A stretch of 64,000 bases of DNA from Apricaphanius iberus (lineage: Eukaryota; Chordata; Actinopteri; Cyprinodontiformes; Aphaniidae), in contig JAPXFQ010002467.1 in NCBI GenBank assembly GCA_028564705.1, positions 868,001-932,000 of the forward strand, read 5' to 3'. Shown one piece after another: positions 60,501-64,000 of the stretch. The translations under genes and the position numbers were made by a program. The notes below the pieces were generated by a model. That model searched no databases, was not told where the DNA came from, and worked only from the letters and a program-made list of their open reading frames with translations. How positions within the stretch are numbered: the stretch's first letter is position 1; every line of letters starts with the position of its first letter.

Positions 60501-60769
60501 GAAGATTGAACGTAAACGGTTGCCATAATAACACTTGAAACTCCTTTTCAGTCAGCACGATGCTGATTCGCTAACTCTTGAGTACCTGAAGCACAGAGGG
60601 CACCAACGCGGCAAAATGCTTTCTAACAGCTCAATTTCACAAGACTCCCTCAAGGTATGTTTATATTACCACACTGTTGTTGTTCTGTGTTTGTGGCAAA
60701 CCAAACCTAATACTGTATTAATTTGTTTTTCAGAATTTCCTCAACATGACCAATGGAATATCTGGATAG
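16349..60769 (+). CDS. kntc1: KNTC1 (ROD), kinetochore-associated protein 1 of the RZZ complex
   Basis: ROD is the scaffold of the ROD-ZW10-Zwilch complex, which coats unattached kinetochores, recruits Spindly, dynein and MAD1-MAD2, and so sustains the spindle assembly checkpoint. I placed 60 coding exons (6,599 nt) with agreeing phases, except that one exon of 3n+1 nt is missing between 48110 and 54558. With it the protein would be about 2,217 residues, against about 2,209 in human. The N terminus (MATWSDVELLTNEDT) and C terminus (FLNMTNGISG) match the human ends. The first ~400 residues correspond to the beta-propeller; the rest is alpha-solenoid, with the conserved Rod_C/Sec39-like region in the last ~650 residues (FPTLLLISKLMK, GLWKNHSHEP). 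Exon lists are in the block entries. Confidence 0.97.
19266..20761 (+). mobile_element. Tc1/mariner-like element (1,496 bp), transposase broken by frameshifts
   Basis: Terminal repeats CAGTCGTGGCCAAAAGTTTT and, inverted on the right, AAAACTTTCGGCCTCAACTG, flanked by TA on both sides (19264-19265 and 20762-20763). Transposase pieces lie at about 19571-20030 and 20205-20594: a helix-turn-helix part (KFGELTAEV at its end), then after a frameshift the segment reading FYDEASFRLFG with the first catalytic Asp. HDGAPCH carries the second Asp and SPDLNLIENLW the Glu. Thirty-five residues separate the second Asp from the Glu. A stop or frameshift between the pieces makes the copy inactive. It sits in the intron between kntc1 exons 8 and 9. 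Confidence 0.93.
21551..22650 (+). CDS. kntc1: kntc1 exons 9-15 (end of propeller, start of solenoid)
   Basis: Exons 21551-21603, 21705-21817, 21966-22020, 22108-22206, 22288-22331, 22425-22487 and 22575-22650 encode residues 258-425. Human-like stretches are KMVVMENLLYILDSED, YSLDVSSVSCLVQ and FTEALPENRLSRLLHKH. All borders are GT-AG and the block ends in phase 0. Confidence 0.94.
22651..24414. other. kntc1: kntc1 intron 15 (1.8 kb)
   Basis: AT-rich intron with no exon. The only structure I recognise is the inverted-repeat element at about 23572-23739. Confidence 0.6.
23572..23739. mobile_element. Small inverted-repeat element (MITE-like)
   Basis: CAGTCCTGGACTACTGGTGT and TCCTGCAGCTTTTA on the left are mirrored by TAAAAGTTGCAGGAT and CCTTGAGGACTAGAG on the right. 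It has no coding content. The TCCTGCAG and GTCCT motifs are shared with the 73-bp element at 60997-61069. Confidence 0.5.
24415..26817 (+). CDS. kntc1: kntc1 exons 16-23 (helical solenoid)
   Basis: Exons 24415-24540, 24654-24820, 24937-25048, 25184-25327, 25409-25465, 25661-25735, 25826-25945 and 26674-26817 encode residues 426-740. Human-like stretches include ELVYKVK (across the exon 15/16 border), VVDYCLKAPW, GIAWIEFLNSTD, FVRRVLPRGQ and LHQKYNCRLSLSVFEK. The block ends in phase 0. The intron 25946-26673 contains a pyrimidine-rich stretch (26150-26310) and nothing else that I recognise. Confidence 0.94.
26818..27907. other. kntc1: kntc1 intron 23 (1.1 kb)
   Basis: Very AT-rich, with TATATA-like runs at 26845-26960. 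I see no exon or clear repeat family. Confidence 0.6.
27908..30697 (+). CDS. kntc1: kntc1 exons 24-33 (central solenoid)
   Basis: Exons 27908-28003, 28165-28268, 28358-28460, 28550-28684, 28785-28904, 29122-29194, 29515-29582, 29676-29977, 30092-30264 and 30597-30697 encode residues 741-1165. Matches to human ROD include LLERCSSQTT, VVPWSNVVENLV, KLLRGYGIR, RYILKQDLPMSLEDSL, GKVLFTAAKTLCQML and LLLDCLELCK. Exon 31 is the longest coding exon (302 nt), and its donor is again gttgg. The 5' edge of exon 33 was fixed by phase at 30597. Confidence 0.94.
30717..32685. mobile_element. Tc1/mariner-type element split by a hAT insertion
   Basis: The left end GGCTTGCAGAAGTATTCATA and following CCCCTTGAACATTTTCACAT are mirrored near the right end by AAATGTGAAAAAGTTCAAAG and GGGTATGACTACTTTTGG. 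This is the familiar teleost TTGCAGAAGTATTCATACCCC repeat. Inside is only noncoding or badly decayed sequence. The hAT at 30942-32096 cuts it in two. It lies in kntc1 intron 33. Confidence 0.7.
30942..32096. mobile_element. Uninterrupted hAT element (1,155 bp), sister of the copy at 11930
   Basis: It begins TAGGGCTGGACGATTATTCG and ends TATATCGTCCAACCCTA, with a perfect 8-bp duplication ATCCACCC (30934-30941 and 32097-32104). The sequence is the uninterrupted sister of 11930-13835. No transposase is visible, so it is non-autonomous. Confidence 0.87.
32693..33115. mobile_element. MITE with GGTGTGTTC / GAACGCACC ends (Harbinger-like?)
   Basis: The left end ATGGTGTGTTCCCACCG is mirrored by CAGTGTGAACGCACCAT on the right. 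The interior holds GCGTCTCACTGTCAGAGCGT repeats and AAGCTT-rich palindromic pieces. A three-base duplication cannot be decided. Family assignment is a guess from the GGTGCGTTCACAC-like ends. Confidence 0.5.
33456..33550. repeat. Palindrome plus AT microsatellite
   Basis: AATCAGAAGTCAT at 33456-33468 is exactly mirrored by ATGACTTCTGATT at 33487-33499 around an (AT)n core, giving a perfect 44-base palindrome. A second (AT)n run follows to about 33550. It lies in kntc1 intron 33. Confidence 0.9.
33980..36092 (+). CDS. kntc1: kntc1 exons 34-39 (solenoid)
   Basis: Exons 33980-34124, 34219-34275, 34359-34522, 35524-35628, 35734-35862 and 35976-36092 encode residues 1166-1404. Human-like stretches are YSQWSFQDVFNEDCIVL, NWRVVDCDLAIGLCTLLP and DAEWGVKLGKLE. 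Phases agree throughout. The intron 34523-35523 is AT-rich with no recognised repeat. Confidence 0.94.
36413..36999. mobile_element. Inverted-repeat element with CTTTCCAC...CAGCAGCATGTTACAG ends
   Basis: CTTTCCACTGGACGTGTCAG and CAGCATGTTACAG on the left reappear inverted on the right as CTGTAACATGCTGCTGACGC and GTCCGGTGGAAAGG. A further GGAAAGG-type copy sits at about 36905-36925, so the right arm is partly duplicated. There is no coding content. It lies in the kntc1 intron between exons 39 and 40. Confidence 0.6.
37000..38437. other. kntc1: Rest of kntc1 intron 39
   Basis: AT-rich intron sequence with a short AAATAAAT run near 38220. I see no exon and no repeat family that I can name. Confidence 0.5.
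38438..41253 (+). CDS. kntc1: kntc1 exons 40-46 (start of the conserved C-terminal region)
   Basis: Exons 38438-38547, 38661-38880, 39635-39724, 39823-39988, 40248-40306, 40892-41108 and 41180-41253 encode residues 1405-1716. Matches to human include QPVFRQ, SPYNYERIEVVLKII, LLQHLKSYKRVSPP, ELSEETFPTLLLISKLMK and HVFEKKMKP. All borders are GT-AG, and the block ends in phase 0. Confidence 0.94.
40378..40730. repeat. Degenerate TCCATCCA/TTTGTCCAT simple repeat
   Basis: An imperfect pyrimidine-rich array built from CCAT, ATCC and TTTGT units fills most of kntc1 intron 44. The long serine/phenylalanine-rich frames across it are a by-product of the repeat. Confidence 0.7.
41254..43139. other. kntc1: kntc1 intron 46 (1.9 kb)
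   Basis: No exon or named repeat recognised. Frames of about 80-150 codons occur on both strands but lack splice context or protein-like composition. Confidence 0.5.
43140..48110 (+). CDS. kntc1: kntc1 exons 47-54 (C-terminal helical domain)
   Basis: Exons 43140-43350, 43461-43573, 43690-43745, 46124-46202, 47364-47488, 47576-47711, 47800-47895 and 48054-48110 encode residues 1717-2007. Human-like stretches are LPARLIMALYEHSSVEQR, DIHAAVREIAAINNVDL, LMRVVYMLQSYP, SPKDGLVKGLWKNHSHEP and LWNSLLQKLLGFNL. The last exon ends in phase 0 after ALWE. The next exon I found starts one base into a codon, so an exon between them is missing. Confidence 0.93.
43841..44433. mobile_element. hAT-like element with perfect 8-bp duplication
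   Basis: It starts CAGGGGTGTCTAAAGTGCGG and ends AGTTAGGACATCTCTG. Both sides carry ATCTAGAC (43833-43840 and 44434-44441), a perfect 8-bp target duplication. The 593-bp body has GGCCCGGGGGCCATTTACGG near the left end and an AT-rich core without a reading frame. It lies in kntc1 intron 49. Confidence 0.85.
44434..47363. other. kntc1: kntc1 intron sequence around exon 50
   Basis: Apart from exon 50 (46124-46202) I see no coding or named repeat feature. The frames at about 44866-45109 and 45328-45709 have no splice context and do not resemble ROD. Confidence 0.45.
48736..50387. mobile_element. hAT element inserted into the left arm of the palindrome
   Basis: It starts CAGTGCTTCTCAAATGTTGG and ends AAATAATTGAGAAACACTG, inverted termini. 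Its flanks are ATTGAACC (48728-48735) and ATTTAACC (50388-50395), an 8-bp duplication with one mismatch. The right arm of the host palindrome has the same spot uninterrupted (GGTTAAATGAAGGAG at 53636-53650), which serves as an empty site. It carries no intact transposase. It hosts the 700-bp element at 48878-49577. Confidence 0.85.
48878..49577. mobile_element. Second hAT element (700 bp) nested in the first
   Basis: It starts TAGAGGGTGACACGTCGCTC and ends AAAATTGTCACCCTCTA. A perfect 8-bp duplication CTGTAAAC flanks it (48870-48877 and 49578-49585). The subterminal parts are rich in CCCGT/ACGGG motifs. It has no coding capacity. Confidence 0.9.
50461..53170 (-). mobile_element. L2-type LINE, 5'-truncated, with a 556-codon reverse-transcriptase frame
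   Basis: The 3' end (plus 50461-50510) has the CAATTCAG repeats and TTTATTTATATAGCACC tail common to fish L2 elements. The frame at 51327-52997 on the minus strand encodes reverse transcriptase: SGFRAHHSTETAL, LDLSAAFDTVDH, GVPQGSVLGPILFTIY and the catalytic SYADDTQLYLS. Then follow the helical thumb and a short C-terminal part. Further coding text upstream to about 53170 (APLKKKVASLRRLAPWFNSE) is in another frame, so one frameshift separates it. No endonuclease domain is present. It sits in kntc1's intron, opposite in strand. Confidence 0.93.
51009..51300. repeat. Tandem repeat in the LINE 3' UTR
   Basis: Two units of about 140 and 135 bases (51009-51148, 51149-51283) start with TAACATTAACCTGTCTC, and a third begins at 51284. 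Each contains the internal palindrome CTAGCTACCAGGAGACCTAG or a variant of it. Confidence 0.85.
53336..53404 (-). pseudogene. Possible THAP-like N-terminal peptide remnant
   Basis: Inside the palindromic element, a 22-residue frame starts MGSACVFPKCTKK. The C-x4-C spacing after a Met-Gly-Ser start resembles the first half of a THAP zinc finger, which several DNA transposases carry. The frame stops at once, so it is at most a relic. Confidence 0.2.
54558..60769 (+). CDS. kntc1: kntc1 exons 56-61 (C terminus)
   Basis: Exons 54558-54621, 55543-55672, 55758-55847, 57790-57944, 60552-60654 and 60734-60769 (stop TAG) encode about 191 residues, roughly residues 2026-2217. Human-like stretches are VPLSPDQQ, LDLIGIANRFAQFNLPAFAL, QIQGFLSICNP, ELMNTGELAGIPSQIR and KTKYFIHLKQFVAASG. 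The first exon starts in phase 1; the rest agree with each other. Numbering assumes one missing upstream exon (called 55). Confidence 0.93.
56085..56330 (-). mobile_element. Decayed Tc1-like transposase fragment
   Basis: On the minus strand it reads AACATGGGAGTGGCAGTGTA, then ATGATCTGGGGCAACTTTGC, the equivalent of the KHGGGSVMxWGxF block of Tc1 transposases. The text continues into a broken GPDNFVINDGAIN-like piece. It lies in kntc1 intron 58, with no clean termini. Confidence 0.6.
57006..57527. mobile_element. MITE with TTAAAGTGACAGTATGTAG-like ends
   Basis: The left end TTAAAGTGACAGTATGTAGT is mirrored, with mismatches, by ATTACACACTGTGCCTCTAA on the right. The body of about 520 bp has no reading frame. 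It lies in kntc1 intron 58. Confidence 0.45.
57945..58999. other. kntc1: First part of kntc1 intron 59
   Basis: I see no exon or named element in this kilobase. Confidence 0.5.
59000..59640 (+). mobile_element. Tc1-like element remnant (plus strand)
   Basis: It begins with the teleost repeat text around TTATTGGGTTTTGTTGAGAT and GCATAACTGTGACGTTG. Decayed transposase sequence follows: ACATGTGGAAGAAG, CATGGTGAAATATGGTGGTG, GGACAGGGAAGCTGGTCAG-like text, TTCCAGCAGGATAACGACC and CCCAGTCAAAGTACAGACCT. In known relatives these encode the Asp motif and the SPDLNPIE motif. Gaps and stops make it a fossil. It lies in kntc1 intron 59. Confidence 0.7.
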
Positions 60770-60878
60770 GCCACGCTGTTTTCACTCTTATATTTATACA
60801 TTCTGTCTCTGTCTTCATAGGCTGACATGCAGTATTTGCACCTAACATTTTTCCATTCAATTGTTCATATACCCTTTG

Positions 60879-60884
60879 AATAAA
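60879..60884 (+). promoter_or_regulatory. kntc1: Polyadenylation signal of kntc1
   Basis: AATAAA lies 110 bases after the stop codon, giving a short 3' UTR. It is the first canonical signal downstream. Confidence 0.65.
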
Positions 60885-60996
60885 CTCTTATCTTTCTTTG
60901 AGTTTTGGTTGAGCATTTATTAAAGAAGGAAAATAATCAACAAATATCTTTTTATTTACGTTCCAGCCTATTTGTTCTCATCTTTTCTGTCTACGT

Positions 60997-61069
60997 CAGT
61001 GGTCTTTAAACCTGGTCCTCGAGAGCTATAGTCCTGCAGGAGCTCAAGGACCGTTGTTGGAGACCACTG
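60997..61069. mobile_element. 73-bp inverted-repeat element
   Basis: CAGTGGTCTTTAAACCTGGT on the left is mirrored by GTTGGAGACCACTG on the right. The flanks GTCTACGT and GTCTATCT match at six of eight bases and could be a worn target duplication. It lies just past the kntc1 3' end. Confidence 0.5.
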
Positions 61070-61804
61070 GTCTATCTTTAGCATTAATAGGAATGTAAAG
61101 GTGTTTGACATAATGGATGAACCTTCAGCAACTTATCAGTCAACAGATTGAAGCTACAAGACAGGACTGAGGAGAACAAACAGCTTTGTTTTTCTAAATG
61201 ATCATTAAGTCCCACAAATGGCATGTTTTTGTTGAATTTGGGAGCTCTGACAAAACACTGATATGTCTTTAGTTTCTGGAAGTTCATTACACACAAGCAC
61301 CAAGCTGACATACTGAATAGTGTTGTTGGGGGTTTTAAGTTTACCCTCATCAAAGTAGAAGCTGTCGCATGCTTTTTCCCCCCACTTTTAAATATATTGG
61401 TCCTTAGAATAAAAGAGTCAGTAATCAAGAAATTAATATTTAGATCAGTTTCAGATAGGAAGCCCAGTAAAACACATTTAAACAAAGTTATTTGTGAGAT
61501 TTGAGCAGTTTTACCTTTGATTTCAGGAATTTATGAAGCCGGAACCAAAATAAACTAATATGCAGAAGAAGAAATTGTTTAAGAGTACAAAGCGCTGCAA
61601 CAAAAGTTGGGTACTGATTGAAAAATTAGAGAATTGACCACAGCAATCTGGTATTTTAAAAATGAAAAAATATGAGTTGGAATACACAAGATAAAAATAT
61701 CTAATATTTAGTGGAAAGTGTGAAGCTTTTATGTTGGTGTAAGACAAACTAATTTACGAAATGCAATCTATACTTACCATCATACAACCACCAAATTATT
61801 TTCA
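61070..61804. other. Intergenic DNA
   Basis: AT-rich; the minus-strand frame across 61084-61485 shows no recognisable protein features. I see nothing I can name. Confidence 0.4.
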
Positions 61805-62130
61805 ACTGTCCGTCATGGCAGATGTCCGCCTATACTGAGCAAGGTTCTGCTGGAGGTTTCTTCCTGTTAAAGGGGAGTTTTTCCTCTCTGTCGATACATG
61901 CTTACTCAGTATGAGGGATGGCTGTGAAGTCAGTGACACAAAGCAGGCGACTGTCTAGGAGGAGTGACTGCTGCAAGTCAATGACTTAATGCAATCTTCT
62001 GTGTTTCCTTAGTTAGGAGACTTAAGCTGATTAGAAATTATGTGCGATTGCATTGACATTACTTGTAAAGTGTCCTGAGATTACATGTTTTTTGAATTGG
62101 TGCTATATAACTAAACTAAATTGATTTAAA
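61805..62130 (+). mobile_element. 3' fragment of an L2-type LINE
   Basis: GGTTCTGCTGGAGGTTTCTT and CCTGTTAAAGGGGAGTTTTT match, inverted, the 3' region of the LINE at 50461-53170 (AAAAACTCCCTTTTAACAGG). The fragment ends in GGTGCTATATAACTAAACTAAATTGA, an L2-like tail. Only this 3' piece is present. Confidence 0.7.
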
Positions 62131-62855
62131 TTTATTTAAAACTAAGCTACAATTCAGCAAGCATAAAGATGACAAACAGCTATAGTAGGTTGTAATAAAA
62201 CCCACAAGAAAAACATCACCTGTTGTAATGAAGCCAAAGCTTTCAATTTATGCTATGCCTAAGGGATGTACCTACGCCATTTAGTCAGTGAGGTTCTTTA
62301 CTTTATTTGGTCACAGTTCTTATGTCCTGTGTTAGACAGCAAATGTCACAGGTTTCATATGGTTTATATGTAATGTAACACTTCCTTTTAGTCACTGTTA
62401 AGAAGCACACAGCTAATAAAAAAGAAGGCATCATCTTTATTGTCCCTCCGACTTGATACATTTTCATTCGTAGGTTTGTTTTACACTTTCACATAACCCC
62501 AAACTTCAGAGAGTTTAATTAGGAATTCATACGATAGAACAACACAACCTGGAAAGTTATTGAAAAGTGAAATGAAAAAAAATGGTTCACAGTTTTCAAA
62601 CAGTTTACACATAAGTATAAATGTGCCGTCATTTGCGCTCTATTCAGTCCCCTTTACTACGTCACCACATATAACATACAGTCTATGGTCACCACTAAAT
62701 AAAATTCAGAACAACCACCAGTGTGTAACCTCAGAGCGAATACAGCAGTTCTGTTTAGACCAAGGAACAAACAACTCAGGAATATATGATCGATTTAAAC
62801 CAGAGTCCTGTTATAAAATGGTAAACCAAGCATGGCAATCTTAACTCTGGAGGAG

Positions 62856-62996
62856 TTGTTGGCTGGGTCAATGTTAGTCATGCACGTGATCAAGTCTGGC
62901 CCTCACTGAAGAGTGGCAAAAAGAAACTCGTAAGTAGCCATGTTTACAGGCACCCACATGGACACAGAAAACGGCAAGAAGCTGCTTGGGTCAGAT
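62856..62996 (+). mobile_element. Tc1-like element fragment, same type as 59000-59640
   Basis: GTTAGTCATGCACGTGATCA, AGTCTGGCCCTCACTGAAGA and GAGTGGCAAAAAGAAACTC, then GGTCAGATGAGAC, follow the order of the transposase of the teleost element seen at 59000-59640. Short and without termini. Confidence 0.55.
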
Positions 62997-63184
62997 GAGA
63001 CTTACTGAAATATTTTTTAAATTAAAGTTCCAGTTTGTTTCTTTCAGACCATCACACATTCCCTCACGAGTTAGTGGGAGATTTTTGATCCAGATCTGGA
63101 TATTTTCTTTGCAAGGAAAGAAAGCATTTTGCATTCATTCTTATTCTAGCTGTATAGAAAAATACACACGATTAGTGTTACATG

Positions 63185-63352
63185 TGCAGCTGTAGCTCAG
63201 AGTTGTGGGCTTTCGACCCGGAAATTGTGGGTTTGATTCCCTCTTCTGCTTGCTACATGCTGTTGTCCTTGGACAACTGAATGAATAATGGAGCTGTAAA
63301 GCACTTTGAGGGTCTCGAAAAGCATTATATACATGCGGTCCATTGTTCATTC
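63185..63352 (+). repeat. tRNA-derived SINE
   Basis: The head has a box-A-like TGTAGCTCAGAGTTGTGG and a box-B-like GTGGGTTTGATTCCC about 35 bases apart. The tail contains GCTGTAAAGCACTTTGAGGG, TCTCGAAAAGCATTATATAC and ATGCGGTCCATT, the usual tail of fish tRNA-SINEs. The head cannot fold into a full tRNA acceptor stem. Confidence 0.75.
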
Positions 63353-63479
63353 CTGCAGCTCCCTCAGTTCTACTCCAAGCCTCTTAATCGCTTAATTTCT
63401 AAGTTTATTGTGCATGAATGACTTTCATAACCTTAATGTGACTGGAAAAATACAGAAAAAACCCCGTGACAAACACACA

Positions 63480-63485
63480 TTTATT
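63480..63485 (-). promoter_or_regulatory. Candidate polyadenylation signal of the minus-strand gene at the right edge
   Basis: Plus-strand TTTATT reads AATAAA on the minus strand, about 420 bases beyond the stop codon at 63906. A less perfect site lies near 63592. Confidence 0.35.
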
Positions 63486-63905
63486 GTTCCAATGGAAGAA
63501 TATGTAGACGGCAACTGTTTTTTCAAATGTATAGAGACAAAGTATAGAGACAAAATGTAATCAGAATTTTTGGGATATTTCCATAATGTGCATTTTATTG
63601 CAGTTTATCCATATGACCTTATAAGACAGAAAAAGGCTATGAAAGCAACTTTCTCATTGAAACTGAACAAAAAAGTGCAAAACATTCATATAAAATGCAT
63701 AACAAAAGTAAAGATAAAAACTGCATTCATCGTTAGTTATATATAAACATGCTTATGCTTAACAAATACAAATAACCTATTTTCTGTAGCAAGAAGGGAA
63801 GTAAAATTGCATCTAATTTGCCGCTCCTTCAAACATGATGTTAAATGGGGAAATGTGACTCCTGTTTAACAAGATTTCAGTAGTCTGCAGATATGAGTTT
63901 TCCGA

Positions 63906-64000
63906 TCACAGCTGACTCTGCGACATGGAACCCGTCTCGCGCGTTTTCCTGTCTGTGCTCTCACCAGCCTCTATCTGGGGCAGATGCAGACCTTTCCTGC
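63906..64000 (-). CDS. C-terminal end of a minus-strand gene, possibly a hydroxycarboxylic acid receptor
   Basis: The frame entering from the right edge encodes 30 residues, RKGLHLPQIEAGEST...GSMSQSQL, followed by TGA (63906-63908). The other two frames stop early, and the GC-rich, polar, Ser/Thr-rich composition fits a cytoplasmic receptor tail. In human, the single-exon HCAR receptor genes lie next to KNTC1 on the opposite strand, the same side and orientation. The identity is inferred from synteny, not from a diagnostic motif; with only 30 residues it could be another gene. Confidence 0.4.
   Translation of the reverse strand, partial: RKGLHLPQIEAGESTDRKTRETGSMSQSQL

Noticed and set aside
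63185..63260. Functional tRNA gene
   Set aside because: Boxes A and B are present, but the acceptor stem does not pair and a SINE tail follows.
1..64000. CRISPR arrays, operons, toxin-antitoxin or phage-like systems
   Set aside because: None is present; the window is intron-rich vertebrate DNA, and the repeats are transposon-derived.

Overview
The window is nuclear DNA from a ray-finned (teleost) fish. Its genes are split by GT-AG introns, the introns are AT-rich, and intron and intergenic space is filled with teleost-type repeats: hAT and Tc1/mariner DNA transposons with target-site duplications, L2-type LINE pieces and tRNA-derived SINEs. Nothing bacterial or viral was seen (no operons, no CRISPR). 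The order rsrc2 (minus) / kntc1 (plus), head to head, is the same as at human 12q24.31. I could not place the species.

Layout. (1) 1-1820: repeat-rich intergenic DNA. (2) 1821-4169, plus: a four-exon gene for a 388-residue protein that I do not recognise. (3) 5884-15324, minus: rsrc2, an arginine/serine-rich coiled-coil protein, ten coding exons including a nine-base first coding exon; it lies tail to tail with gene 1. (4) 15325-16348: shared promoter region. (5) 16349-60769, plus: kntc1 (ROD), the largest subunit of the RZZ kinetochore checkpoint complex. I placed 60 coding exons totalling 6,599 nt; reading phase shows that one short exon (3n+1 nt, probably about 55 nt) is missing from what I could find, inside an intron swollen by nested transposons. 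(6) 60885-63470: intergenic DNA with LINE, Tc1 and SINE pieces. (7) 63906-64000, minus: the last 30 codons of another gene, possibly a hydroxycarboxylic acid receptor, judged from synteny only.

The coding genes are ordinary housekeeping genes (RNA-processing-type SR protein; spindle checkpoint). The unusual content is the transposon archaeology: a four-layer nest in a kntc1 intron (TTAA-flanked palindromic element containing a hAT that contains another hAT, plus an L2 LINE), a hAT-in-hAT in an rsrc2 intron with an uninterrupted sister copy in kntc1, and a Tc1-like element with DD35E spacing. I found no convincing undescribed molecular system; the best leads are the unidentified gene at 1.8-4.2 kb and the missing kntc1 exon.
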